Assembly: GCA_017519145.1 (NCBI GenBank)
Contig: JAFWTA010000022.1
Coordinates: 1-64,000 of the forward strand
Source: Ruminococcus sp.
GTDB taxonomy: Bacteria; Bacillota; Clostridia; Oscillospirales; Ruminococcaceae
Direction: 5' to 3'
Length of the DNA stretch: 64,000 nucleotides
The notes below the pieces were generated by a model. It ran no database searches and was not told the DNA's origin. It worked only from the letters and a program-made list of their open reading frames with translations. The translations under genes and the position numbers were made by a program. Each line of letters starts with the position of its first letter. The stretch's first letter is position 1. Of this stretch, positions 51,960 through 60,522 are shown piece by piece.

Positions 51960-52012
51960 GCTAATGGCTAATGGCTAACGGCTAACGGCTGATTATGCAG
52001 TCCCGTTTTGTT

Positions 52013-53473
52013 TTATTCATTTTCTTCGACAGGCTTTTCCGTAACATCGCTTATTCGCCAGCCATTCTCTGTATTTGTAATAGTAAAGTCTGTCTCAACG
52101 GTGTATTTATTTCCAGCACCATCAAAGCTTGATCTATGGAGAACTGTAATAATATTACCATTCTCGTCCGTCTCGGCATTTACAATGTCCTCGTCCCAAT
52201 CATGGGGTCCCATGCTGCCATCATGAACATATTTTTCGATATAATATCCGTTATCTGTAGTATACATAAATGTATCGTAGTTAATGTCATCTTCTTTATC
52301 GCACATACAGTTGTCAAGCACTACCTTTCCGAACTTTTCATCGAATATCTCAAAGCATCTCTTTTCTATATCCGCCCATGTGGGATACCTCAGGTCTGTG
52401 ACAAGGTAGAACTCTCTCTGAAGTTCAACACCGTCGGATGATATTATAGTTTTTGTAACGACATTATTCTTGTCTACTTCAAGATTTCCTCCATGAAGGT
52501 CATTCGAAAAATCTCTGTATGCTCCTGTAAGTTCCTTGGCTATAGCGTCTGCGTCGGTGCTGTTGTCGGTTTCTTCATCAAGGGGCTTTTCCGTAACATC
52601 GCTTATTCGCCAGCCGTTTGGAGTTTCCACGATAGTGAATGTGGTCTCGGGGATTGGATAATCATGGACTTCGCGGAGCTCTGTCTCTACAATTGTTGCG
52701 ATTATATTACCGTTTTCATCGGTATGGACGTCCATGTCATATTCGCTGGTCGATAACGGGTCTATGCCATTATCATGGAGACCTGTTTCGTGATAGTATC
52801 CGTCCTCAGTGACACAGAAAAACGGATTGCCCATAATATCTTCTGTATTCTCGGTACTAATTTCGAGTATTCTCTGTGCAAGCTCGGTATCGAGTATCTC
52901 ATAGCAGCGCTTTTCTATATCTGCCCATGTGGGAAATCTGGAATCGGTAACGCGATAGAACTCTCTGTCAAATGTAACGTCGTTATCGGGAAGTGTTATT
53001 GCCCTTGTGATAATATCGGACTTGTCAACTTCAAGGTCTCCTCCATAAAGGACGCACATAAACTCTCTGTAATCGTCGATAAGAGACTTTGCAACTGCGT
53101 CTGCGTCGATTTCTGCATCGGTCTGCTCCTCGGTAAGGGCTTCTGTTGTGACCTCGGTGGTCTCTGAAATGCTCTCCTCCACCTCAGCTGCGGGAGCCTT
53201 ACCGTTACGGCTGATATAGTACATACTGCCGCCTATGCCTGATACAAGGAGCAAAGCCGCTGCTGCAACGCTTACGCCCTTGAACCACCTTGGTCTGCGG
53301 TATTTCTCAACTCCCGATACGTCAATACTGCTGTTGTCGATCTTTATATCAAACTTTCTTTTACTCATGGCGTACAGCCTCTCTTTCTGCTCGTCTCTGA
53401 GGACGGGATACTCTTTTGCGAGCCTGTCTGCTGTTCTGCTGTCGATGTCATTGAATACATCGTCTGTTCTCAT
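52013..53473 (-). CDS. Membrane protein with duplicated sensor domain, probable anti-sigma partner
   Basis: 486 residues. A cytoplasmic N-terminus of about 65 residues, one membrane span (about 68-88), a Thr/Glu linker, then two copies of a domain of about 160 residues (about 130-300 and 312-480), each starting YR-(D/E)F, with GG-(D/N)-LEVDK, a PTWADIEKRC block, and closing with GWRISDVTEKP. Its ATG overlaps the stop of the sigma gene by four bases, the usual arrangement of an ECF sigma factor and its anti-sigma. No zinc-binding anti-sigma motif is visible, so the role is inferred from position. Confidence 0.65.
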   Translation of the reverse strand: MRTDDVFNDIDSRTADRLAKEYPVLRDEQKERLYAMSKRKFDIKIDNSSIDVSGVEKYRRPRWFKGVSVAAAALLLVSGIGGSMYYISRNGKAPAAEVEESISETTEVTTEALTEEQTDAEIDADAVAKSLIDDYREFMCVLYGGDLEVDKSDIITRAITLPDNDVTFDREFYRVTDSRFPTWADIEKRCYEILDTELAQRILEISTENTEDIMGNPFFCVTEDGYYHETGLHDNGIDPLSTSEYDMDVHTDENGNIIATIVETELREVHDYPIPETTFTIVETPNGWRISDVTEKPLDEETDNSTDADAIAKELTGAYRDFSNDLHGGNLEVDKNNVVTKTIISSDGVELQREFYLVTDLRYPTWADIEKRCFEIFDEKFGKVVLDNCMCDKEDDINYDTFMYTTDNGYYIEKYVHDGSMGPHDWDEDIVNAETDENGNIITVLHRSSFDGAGNKYTVETDFTITNTENGWRISDVTEKPVEENE

Positions 53474-54048
53474 TGTGATCCCTCCTCTGTGATACCTGCC
53501 GCGCTGAGAAGTTCCCTGAGCTTTTTTCTTGACCTGCTGAGCCTTTTCTGCACAGCAATGTCGCTCAGTCCCACAAGAGCGGCTATCTGTTTGGTTTTCA
53601 TTCCGTAGTAATAGAAGTAAACGATGATGGAAGAATCGGGCTCCCCGAGGTTTTTTATGCAGTCGAGAACTGTCTCGCGCAGAGCCGAGAGCTCCGCTGA
53701 CTCATCGACTCTGATGTCGGAAGAAAGCTCTCCCAAGGTCTCCGACTCCATAGATACGGTAGTATCCTTTTTAGCGGAAAGCCGCCTGAAATAGCTTACC
53801 GCAGTACGCTTTGCAATGGTGCCTATCAAGCCTTTCAGGTCTCCGTCGGCAGCTTTGTGGCTTTCGAGATAGCGGAATACCGCCGCAAATGTATCGCTGA
53901 GGCACTCGTCCGTGTCCTCGGGACTTCCGCAGCCTTTAAGCTTGTTGGCGCAGATAGCATAGACGTAGCCGCAGTATTCATCGAACAGAGCCCGTCTGCC
54001 TTCCTCGGCTGACTGCTCCATCATACGGCTCAGCTCTTTATCTGTCAT
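53470..54048 (-). CDS. ECF-type RNA polymerase sigma factor
   Basis: 192 residues. Region 2 (about 15-85, DTDECLSDTFAAVFRYLE and IAKRTAVSYFRRL) and region 4 helix-turn-helix (about 125-180, MKTKQIAALVGLSDIAVQKRLSRSRKKLREL). No sigma-70 region 1 or 3. Paired with the membrane protein downstream; the cue it answers is unknown. AGGAG ahead of the ATG. Confidence 0.88.
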   Translation of the reverse strand: MTDKELSRMMEQSAEEGRRALFDEYCGYVYAICANKLKGCGSPEDTDECLSDTFAAVFRYLESHKAADGDLKGLIGTIAKRTAVSYFRRLSAKKDTTVSMESETLGELSSDIRVDESAELSALRETVLDCIKNLGEPDSSIIVYFYYYGMKTKQIAALVGLSDIAVQKRLSRSRKKLRELLSAAGITEEGSQ

Positions 54049-54116
54049 CGTTTCACTCCTTTGAATGCATTCATATATTACACTCGCTTTGCCATGAGTT
54101 TTTCTGACCTGTTTAC

Positions 54117-54153
54117 AAAAAAAGGGAGAGAACTTTCTTCAAGTCTCTCCCTT
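54117..54153 (-). terminator. Terminator of the WG-repeat gene
   Basis: Minus strand GGGAGAGA (54144-54151) pairs with TCTCTCCC (54124-54131), then seven T. Confidence 0.8.
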
Positions 54154-54182
54154 AAATGCGAATTATTCTGCTGAGCGCTCAT

Positions 54183-55559
54183 TTACGCTCCGTCGTCATT
54201 GTAGTCCTCAATGCCTATGTACTTGGGCCGGAACATTATCCTGCCCTTTGAGTTTACAACTCCATACTTGTCGAGGTGTTTCCCCCGTGTAAAGACAGCA
54301 TAGCCGTCGTCCTCAAAAGTGCTGAGATAATCAGTTTTTATGGTGAAGACCTTCCTGAAGTTTTTATCCAGAACGGTACATTTCCCGTGATGGTACACCC
54401 TGATGTAACCATCAAACAAGGCCGCATCAAGATCGGTACACGGTGCCTCGTACACCACCTCATTGTCACTGTCAGTGACAGTCAGCCATTCGTTTTCGAG
54501 CTTCGCATAAAAGCCGTTCACATCGTACTCTTCAATGTCAGGTGAGCTGTGATCGTAAGATGAAGTGTCTGTAACATAATCAAGGGGCGGAAGATCCGAT
54601 TCATGAGCCTCTCTGTCCTCATAGAAGTATTCCTCGATCTCCTCGAAGTTTTCGTCGAATACGAACACCTTACCGCCTCTTTCTCCTGCCCAGCAGCCGT
54701 CAGTGCGTTTACTCAAAGAGAGAAATATCGGTGAGAGCAATTCATTGCCGTTCATATCCAGAATACCGTAGCATTGTCCTTGCCTGACCCGTACGAACTT
54801 GTCGTCCTCTACCTCCACACTTTCATAGACAACGGGGATAATTATGTTCATGTCTTTATCGGCAACGCCGTATTTACCGTTCTCTCCCACATCGTAGAAT
54901 GAGTCATCGGACATGATCGTATCATAAACAAAGGGCACCAGCACCTCATTATTGATATTAATAACTCCCTCTTTGCCGTATTTAAAGGTAGACAGGCTGT
55001 CACAATAACCGAAAATACGTTCATCGTAATCAAAGGGGACTATAACATTCTCGTCAATGTCGATGACACCGTACTTCCCGTCCTTACAGGCTGAAAAATA
55101 ATCATCAGCGTCTAATATCGAGTCGCTGAGCCTGTCGTATTTACCTTTCAGAAGACATTTGCCGTTCTTGTCCATTATATTTGCGCAGCGTCCGCCGTTG
55201 ATGAGATATAGCCCCTTTTCCTCGTCGTATTCAGTGACCCGTTTATAGCTGTTCTTTGCTATGATACGTCCCGATGTGGTTATGAGGTAGTCTCTTTCCC
55301 CATCGCTGACAATGGCTCTCTCGTTCTTGTCAAAGGGATTTGCCACCCTGTATTTGCAGGGAATGACCTTTCTGCCGTGCTCGTCGGCATAGCCCCAATT
55401 GTAGAAGCTGTTCTCCACGGGAGTAAGTCCGCAGACAAAGAGCCCCTCTCTGCCGTCATAGCAGTAGGTGGGCTTAGCGTAAAGCATTGTATGCAGAATG
55501 AGCAGCGGAAAAGCTGTCCATATGACAAGAGGAACTAATGCTCTGAATGATTTCTCCAT
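54183..55559 (-). CDS. WG-repeat protein, membrane-anchored
   Basis: 458 residues. One N-terminal membrane span (about 8-28), then repeats of about 35-45 residues of the WG/KWG type over most of the length (for example YGVIDIDENVIVPFDYDE, GVININNEVLVPFVYD, YGVADKDMNIIIPVVYE). These repeats form beta-rich solenoids or propellers and likely bind partners at the cell surface. Function unknown. Start overlaps the end of the AlbA_2 gene by 25 bases. Confidence 0.82.
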   Translation of the reverse strand: MEKSFRALVPLVIWTAFPLLILHTMLYAKPTYCYDGREGLFVCGLTPVENSFYNWGYADEHGRKVIPCKYRVANPFDKNERAIVSDGERDYLITTSGRIIAKNSYKRVTEYDEEKGLYLINGGRCANIMDKNGKCLLKGKYDRLSDSILDADDYFSACKDGKYGVIDIDENVIVPFDYDERIFGYCDSLSTFKYGKEGVININNEVLVPFVYDTIMSDDSFYDVGENGKYGVADKDMNIIIPVVYESVEVEDDKFVRVRQGQCYGILDMNGNELLSPIFLSLSKRTDGCWAGERGGKVFVFDENFEEIEEYFYEDREAHESDLPPLDYVTDTSSYDHSSPDIEEYDVNGFYAKLENEWLTVTDSDNEVVYEAPCTDLDAALFDGYIRVYHHGKCTVLDKNFRKVFTIKTDYLSTFEDDGYAVFTRGKHLDKYGVVNSKGRIMFRPKYIGIEDYNDDGA

Positions 55560-56011
55560 TTTTCTGCCTCTCTTAGTAAAGCTGCTACCTCCTCGACGCT
55601 GCAGCGGTAGTCACCGTCGCCGCTGCGCCTGTAAGTGCCCGTATAAAGGCTTCCGCCGATATAGATGGGCTCCTCGCCTTTTCCGATCCTTGGTACGTTT
55701 ATAACTATGATATGTTTTCCCTCTGTCTCGACTATCCTGACGTCCTTATCCGTGAGGATATTCCTGCTGACGCGCTTTTTGTCGCGGATTATGTCCCAGA
55801 AATCACTGATGAGCCACTGAGGGTCGGGCAGGTCAACCGGGTGCAGTGACCTGTCGGGGAACTCCTCCACACCGAGGAGAATGATACCGCCGAGGGTATT
55901 TGCAAAGGCGGAGTATGTCTCCCAGAGACTTATGGGAAGTCCGCCTGTCGCCTTTTTGGCTTCAATGCGGTTATTCTCCTTATACTTTTCGATATTGTCA
56001 ATGTCTATCAT
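55535..56011 (-). CDS. Stand-alone AlbA_2 (Schlafen-type) ATP-binding domain protein
   Basis: 158 residues. E-x-KKA-x-GGLP (18-27), LWETYSAFANTLGG and ILLGVEE are the AlbA_2 motifs; IYIGGSLYTGTYRR ends the domain. Most relatives continue for another 200-300 residues with a winged helix; that part is absent here. Might be a transcription regulator remnant or a functional small form. GGGGGGAG precedes the ATG. No own promoter is clear; it may be read from the tRNA-Arg transcript. Confidence 0.7.
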   Translation of the reverse strand: MIDIDNIEKYKENNRIEAKKATGGLPISLWETYSAFANTLGGIILLGVEEFPDRSLHPVDLPDPQWLISDFWDIIRDKKRVSRNILTDKDVRIVETEGKHIIVINVPRIGKGEEPIYIGGSLYTGTYRRSGDGDYRCSVEEVAALLREAEKWRNHSEH

Positions 56012-56104
56012 TCGGCTCCCCCCTCGCGTGAGTGCTTAGTATATAACGAAAAGTGAACAGCAAACAGCACTGCAAAGCACTATTCACTATTCACCGAACG
56101 CTGA

Positions 56105-56333
56105 GCCCGTGGGGGCTCCCCGCTGTATGACTGTGACAGAAACAATAAAAGTGCCGTAAGCGATGTACAACTATCATTTCCGATACGGGTAAGCGAGCTT
56201 ACGAGCGCCCCCGTGGTCGGGAGCACAGGCTCTGTGCTGTGTTATCTGTACTAAACATATAACTGTGCCGTAAGCGATGTCACAGTATGTCATTTGAAAA
56301 ATGGGAGCGAGCCTGCGAGCGACAACGTGGTTT
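56105..56333 (-). repeat. 229-base tandem duplication, first unit
   Basis: Runs from GCCCGTGGGGGCTCCCCGC to the GTGGTTT before the next unit and contains tRNA-tail copies C (56151-56239) and D (56265-56332). It differs from the second unit at about 20 positions. Confidence 0.75.
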
Positions 56334-56561
56334 GCCCGCGGGGGCTCCCCGCTGTATGATTGTGACAGAAACAATAAAAGTGCTGTAAGCGATGACAACT
56401 ATCATTTCCGATAACGGTAAGCGAGCTTGCGAGCGACAACGTGGTCGGGAGCACAGGCTCTGTGCTGTGTTATCTGTACTAAACATATAACTGTGCCGTA
56501 AGCGATGTCACAGTATGTCATTTGAAAAATGTGAGCGAGCTCGCGAGCGACAACGTGGTCG
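56334..56561 (-). repeat. 229-base tandem duplication, second unit
   Basis: Starts GCCCGCGGGGGCTCCCCGC and contains tRNA-tail copies E (56380-56467) and F (56493-56561). It ends 19 bases before the tRNA-Arg(CCG) CCA. Confidence 0.75.
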
Positions 56562-56580
56562 CGGTCAAGCTGGCTCAGCT

Positions 56581-56655
56581 TGGTACGCCTGACTGGAATC
56601 GAACCAGCGCACACGGCGTCGGAGGCCGATGCTCTATCCTCTGAGCTACAGGCGC
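56581..56655 (-). tRNA. tRNA-Arg (anticodon CCG)
   Basis: Minus strand GCGCCTG/CAGGCGT acceptor, D arm GCTC/GAGC, anticodon loop CTCCGAC in stem TCGGC/GCCGT, so anticodon CCG reading CGG; T arm with GGTTCGATTCC; CCA encoded (56581-56583). U27 opposes U43. Promoter at 56685-56713. Confidence 0.93.
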
Positions 56656-56684
56656 ATATCAATAAAATTACATACAACAATATA

Positions 56685-56713
56685 ATTATAGCAAAAACTC
56701 TTGAAATTTGCAA
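56685..56713 (-). promoter_or_regulatory. tRNA-Arg(CCG) promoter
   Basis: Minus-strand TTGCAA (56708-56713), 17 bases, TATAAT (56685-56690). It lies face to face with the promoter of the plus-strand gene. Confidence 0.75.
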
Positions 56714-56729
56714 GCATTTATGATATAAT
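56701..56729 (+). promoter_or_regulatory. Promoter of the papain-fold gene
   Basis: TTGAAA (56701-56706), 17 bases, TATAAT (56724-56729). Overlaps the -35 region of the divergent tRNA promoter. Confidence 0.75.
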
Positions 56730-56757
56730 TATAAAAAATAAATTAGGAGGGAACGTT

Positions 56758-57309
56758 TTGGGGGACTACATTTATCTGATAGTTGCACAAACAGGTACAA
56801 GACCCGCACGATTCTTCAAATTTCTAACAAAAAAGCCATATAATCATGTTTCTCTTTCAGGAGATATACAGCTTTCGGAGATGTACAGCTTCTGCCGTAC
56901 ATATCGTCCGTTTCCGCTTCCGGCAACCTTTAACAAGGAAATAGTTGGTCAGGGTACCCTCGGGCAGTACCACAATATACCCTGCGAGATATACCGCATC
57001 AGCGTAACTCCCGAGCAGAAGGAAGCCTATAACAAAATAATCAATCACTTCTCCGAGCACAGGAAGATATATTCCTACAATCTTCTCGGACTCCTCGCCG
57101 TTTACTTCAATATCGAGTGGAAGCGCGAGAGGAGCTTCGTCTGTTCGCAGTTCGTAGCCTACACCATGGACAAAATAGGCATTCATCTCGAAAAGGCATT
57201 CTCACTGTATAAGCCTGACGATTTCCGCAGCTTCCCCGGGGCTGACCTTATCTATACGGGCGAGCTGAACACCTTCTACTACGCAAGACAGTCCAAGCTA
57301 TATACATAA
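56758..57309 (+). CDS. Permuted papain-fold (NlpC/P60-like) protein
   Basis: 183 residues. NHVSL (about 28-32) offers the His and RSFVCSQFVAYTM (about 123-135) the Cys, in the reversed order of circularly permuted papain-fold enzymes (YiiX/YebB-like). Possible amidase or peptidase; substrate unknown. No signal peptide. The start is TTG at 56758, seven bases behind AGGAGGG; the frame upstream covers the promoter. Its 3' end overlaps the convergent gene by 12 bases. Confidence 0.75.
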   Translation: MGDYIYLIVAQTGTRPARFFKFLTKKPYNHVSLSGDIQLSEMYSFCRTYRPFPLPATFNKEIVGQGTLGQYHNIPCEIYRISVTPEQKEAYNKIINHFSEHRKIYSYNLLGLLAVYFNIEWKRERSFVCSQFVAYTMDKIGIHLEKAFSLYKPDDFRSFPGADLIYTGELNTFYYARQSKLYT

Positions 57310-57597
57310 CGACACAACATATGCCGCAAGCCTTACCTCATCCGGCGAGAGCAGATATGCTCCGCAGTAGAGCTTGCTGTGGGGAGCTATCCCCGATATG
57401 CTGAAACGGGCGCTGTGACCGAGAATGTCCACAGTCGCGCTGTCGTCCTCCACCACCATCTGAGCAGGGACAATGTGTTCCCCTCTCATGTGATTGCAGG
57501 AATTGGCATAAGAATATATGAACATCCATGAGCCGCCGCTCAGAAGCAGATACATGAAAACTGCTCTGAGGACGGTTTTTTTCTTTTTTCTCCGCAT
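57298..57597 (-). CDS. Small single-span membrane protein, unknown
   Basis: 99 residues. Basic start (MRRKKKK), one span (about 9-28), then a 70-residue extracellular region with no known motif. One base behind spoIIP and therefore probably co-expressed with it. Converges with and overlaps the end of the papain-fold gene. Confidence 0.6.
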   Translation of the reverse strand: MRRKKKKTVLRAVFMYLLLSGGSWMFIYSYANSCNHMRGEHIVPAQMVVEDDSATVDILGHSARFSISGIAPHSKLYCGAYLLSPDEVRLAAYVVSLCI

Positions 57598-57598
57598 A

Positions 57599-58756
57599 TT
57601 ATCTCCCTTTCATGGAACTGAGCAGCTCTCCCAGCGACTTGCCGAAAAGCTGACCTGCGTACTGTGACTGCTCCAGAGTATTGCCGTGGGAGCCCACCTC
57701 AATGAGGAGACTTCCGTTGGTGAGGTCCTGATTATAGTGCCTGTAATCGAACAAAATGGGACGGGTAAAGCCCTCGTAGTCGGACTCCAGCTTTTGCTGG
57801 AGAGTGCAGGCGAAGTGAAAATTCTGCATATAATGGGGCATACCGAGAGTCCCGTCGTCACAGCCCGAAATTATCATTATCTGCGAAGCCTCTCTGCCAC
57901 TGACCTCAACAAATGGCTGATAGGCGTAGCCCTCTCCCGCAATGGCGTCCCTGTGTATGTCCAGCACTACCTTTATGCTGGGGTACTTCTCCAGAATGGG
58001 CATGATAGTCTCGCGGCTCCGCGCGTATGAGCCGTTATAGGAGGGATAGTCGTGTATCTCCCCTGCGTGTATGACACCTATGCCCTGAGCCTCCAGCTCC
58101 GCCTGAATGGCATCTCCCACCATGACCACGTTCTTTGTATCGTCGGTGGTACGGTAGTTGAAGCTGCTGTCATAATGCTCCCTGACATATGGCTCGAAGC
58201 TCTCGGTGGTGTGGGTATGGTAGATCAACACAAGGGGCTCATCGGTATCCTTCACGGTGAAATTGGGCAGGCAGCCGCTTTCGCGGATAAGCTCCTCGTT
58301 GGGGATATCGGTCTTATTGTTGACCTGTCCTCCGCCCTCAAGGTCAAAGAAGGCACTTCCGCTGTACCGCCCATAGGTGGTGCGGACTATCTCCCCCTCA
58401 CCTGTTTCCCAGTGTGTGGGATAGGGCTTTGCACCTGCATCATCTGAGTTCATATCCAGCGGAGATGGAAGCCTGAGAAGCTCACTGCTGCCGCTCTCGT
58501 CCTCGATGCCGTAACCCACCGAAAGCATGACACTCTCGTCGGGAAGCTCAGAAAAGGTCACCCTGCTCTCTTTTTTCTCCTCCTTTACGGGAGCCGCCGC
58601 CCCCTCGGTTCTCTGCGGCACTGCCCTGCCCTCACCCGTAACAGTTCTGCTCACATAAGCCGCTCCCCTTGCACCTGCCGCCACAAAAAGGGGCAGTATC
58701 ACCGCTGCCGTGCATTTCATAAGTCCTCTCAGCTTTCTGCGTCTATGGCGCGTCAT
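57599..58756 (-). CDS. spoIIP: Stage II sporulation protein P
   Basis: 385 residues. N-terminal membrane span (about 13-33), variable linker, then the SpoIIP amidase/endopeptidase domain with LIYHTHTTESFEP (zinc His), VLDIHRDAI (His) and LIEVGSHGNTLEQ (Glu/His). Works with SpoIID and SpoIIM to thin septal wall for engulfment in spore formers. Length and motifs look intact. Confidence 0.93.
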   Translation of the reverse strand: MTRHRRRKLRGLMKCTAAVILPLFVAAGARGAAYVSRTVTGEGRAVPQRTEGAAAPVKEEKKESRVTFSELPDESVMLSVGYGIEDESGSSELLRLPSPLDMNSDDAGAKPYPTHWETGEGEIVRTTYGRYSGSAFFDLEGGGQVNNKTDIPNEELIRESGCLPNFTVKDTDEPLVLIYHTHTTESFEPYVREHYDSSFNYRTTDDTKNVVMVGDAIQAELEAQGIGVIHAGEIHDYPSYNGSYARSRETIMPILEKYPSIKVVLDIHRDAIAGEGYAYQPFVEVSGREASQIMIISGCDDGTLGMPHYMQNFHFACTLQQKLESDYEGFTRPILFDYRHYNQDLTNGSLLIEVGSHGNTLEQSQYAGQLFGKSLGELLSSMKGR

Positions 58757-58877
58757 AAATACTCACCTCACAAGTAATTCCTCTGAAATAAGTATATTAG
58801 CCTTATACGGGAAGTATGTCCTTTTTAGATCGTTATTTTTCCGCATTTTTCAGCATATTATTCAGTGAGGTGATACC

Positions 58878-59738
58878 ATGTTCAGATGTTTCCGGCTGAA
58901 AAAGCTGCTGACCGCGGCTGTGACGTCAGCCCTACTGCTCCTTGTTATTGGGGCAGGCTTTGCCCTTATCCCCGGCTTTGCGGACAACACCGCGGAAGCT
59001 CCCACGGCTCTTCCCGTCATCATGTACCACAGCGTCTGCGAGAAGGAGCCCTCCCCCTACACTGTCACTCCCCGACAGCTTGAAAGCGACCTTGCGTGGC
59101 TCAGTGACAACGGCTACAGAAGCGTCACCGCTGAGCAGCTCATCGGCTACACACGGGGCAGGGGCAAGCTCCCCGAAAAGCCTGTGCTCATAACCTTTGA
59201 TGACGGCTTTTACAACAATCTATCCCTTGCCCTGCCACTGCTGGAGAAGTACGATATGACCGCCGTTGTATCTATTGTTGGCAGGTACACAGATGATTAT
59301 GCAGCCGCCGACCCTCACGCCGACAGCTACTCCTATCTCACATGGGATGACGTTTCCCGGCTTCTCTCCTCGGGACGCATAGAGATAGGCAGTCACACCT
59401 ACGACCTGCACTCCGGCACTGTGAGAAAAGGCTGCGCAAGGCTTCCCGACGAGACCGTGGAGGACTACACCGCCATGCTTGCTGCTGATGTGGGACTTCT
59501 CAGCACCGAGCTCCACCTTAACTGCGGAGTCTCCCCCGTTGTATTCGCCTATCCCTTCGGAGCGCTCTGCCCCGAGAGCCTTCCCGTGCTCCGTGACAGC
59601 GGCATACTCATGACCCTGACCTGCCGCGAGGGAATGAACCTCATCACCCGTGACCCCGACTGCCTTTACGGAATATTCCGCTATAACCGCAGCGGACTTC
59701 TCTCCACCGAGGAATACATGGAGCGCCTGACAAAATAA
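58878..59738 (+). CDS. Membrane-anchored polysaccharide deacetylase (CE4)
   Basis: 286 residues. N-terminal span (about 11-33), then a NodB-fold domain: VIMYHSV, LITFDDGFYNN (catalytic Asp-Asp) and EIGSHTYDLHS (His). VVFAYPFGA is the third motif. Probably removes acetyl groups from peptidoglycan or another wall glycan outside the cell. GAGGTGA ahead of the ATG; divergent from spoIIP across a 121-base gap with no clear promoter. Confidence 0.88.
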   Translation: MFRCFRLKKLLTAAVTSALLLLVIGAGFALIPGFADNTAEAPTALPVIMYHSVCEKEPSPYTVTPRQLESDLAWLSDNGYRSVTAEQLIGYTRGRGKLPEKPVLITFDDGFYNNLSLALPLLEKYDMTAVVSIVGRYTDDYAAADPHADSYSYLTWDDVSRLLSSGRIEIGSHTYDLHSGTVRKGCARLPDETVEDYTAMLAADVGLLSTELHLNCGVSPVVFAYPFGALCPESLPVLRDSGILMTLTCREGMNLITRDPDCLYGIFRYNRSGLLSTEEYMERLTK

Positions 59739-59740
59739 AA

Positions 59741-59780
59741 AGCCCCCGAGCGCCGTTCTGAACGCTCAGGGACTTGTCAT
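59741..59780. terminator. Bidirectional terminator
   Basis: GAGCG/CGCTC stem flanked by C- and G-runs, with AAAATAAAAAG to the left, which reads as CTTTTTATTTT on the minus strand. It separates convergent genes. Confidence 0.55.
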
Positions 59781-59786
59781 GACATA

Positions 59787-60506
59787 TTATACTAAAAGTG
59801 CAGGCTGAAAGCCCAGTGCAAGATCATTGGAGCTTCCGCTGTATGAATAGCTTCCGCTGCTGCTGTTTTCTCTCTTGCGCTCCTCAATGAACTGACCGAA
59901 GAAATCATCGAAGTCCTTGAATCCGTTGTCCTTCCATGTCTCGTCATATTTGGATGATCTGTACTTGTCGAACCTGTCGGGGATAGTGCCGTCTCTGTCG
60001 TAGTCCTCGATGATCTGATCCTCGTTCTCTGCGAAGTAAATAATGTCGCTTCCGAAATCGTAGGCAGTCTTGCCGTATACCACGAATGCAGTACCTGCAA
60101 GGAGTGAGAGTATGATGCCGAAAATAGCCAGAACTGTTCCCTTTCTCTTCTTCACAAGCGAGATGATGGAGAAAATAAGACACAGGGGCACTGTAATGAT
60201 ACTCAGCAGTGTACAGCACAGGAGAAGATTGACCAGTGAGATAACGAATGAAGCGATAGCGAGACCTGCTCCCCCTCTGGTATCCGGCTCATAGTCGCTG
60301 TTATAGCCGAAGTTCTGACCGTTGTTGTAGCCATTGTTGTAGCCGCCGTTATTGTAGCCATTGCTGCCGTATCCATTGTTGTTGTAACCATTGCTGCCAT
60401 AGCCATTGTTGTTGTAACCACTGTTGTTGTAACCGCCGCCGTAACCGTTATTGTTATAGCCGCCGTTGTTGTAGCCGCTGCCGTTGTTTCCGTAGAAATC
60501 ATCCAT
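59787..60506 (-). CDS. Gly/Asn/Tyr-rich membrane protein (DUF4190-like)
   Basis: 239 residues. The first 75 are a low-complexity NNGYGxNGYNNGG chain, then two spans (about 84-104 and 112-145, SFVISLVNLLLCC) as in DUF4190 proteins, then an Asp/Arg-rich C-terminal region. No signal peptide. Function unknown. It is the last gene in a string from rluB through metA; 16 bases behind metA. Confidence 0.7.
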   Translation of the reverse strand: MDDFYGNNGSGYNNGGYNNNGYGGGYNNSGYNNNGYGSNGYNNNGYGSNGYNNGGYNNGYNNGQNFGYNSDYEPDTRGGAGLAIASFVISLVNLLLCCTLLSIITVPLCLIFSIISLVKKRKGTVLAIFGIILSLLAGTAFVVYGKTAYDFGSDIIYFAENEDQIIEDYDRDGTIPDRFDKYRSSKYDETWKDNGFKDFDDFFGQFIEERKRENSSSGSYSYSGSSNDLALGFQPALLV

Positions 60507-60522
60507 AGTTTTTCAGCTCCTT

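Noticed and set aside
49344-52012. Integrated prophage or plasmid
   Set aside because: Only one replication-like ATPase is present; no integrase, capsid, relaxase or attachment-site pair can be seen.
56105-56561. CRISPR array
   Set aside because: Repeat units are 70-90 bases, unequal, and separated by segments that are themselves repeated; no 28-36 base repeats with unique spacers and no cas genes.
56267-56713. Protein-coding frames on the minus strand across the tRNA tail (about 70-100 residues)
   Set aside because: They translate the tRNA and repeat units, have no ribosome sites, and their similarity to each other is only the DNA repeat.
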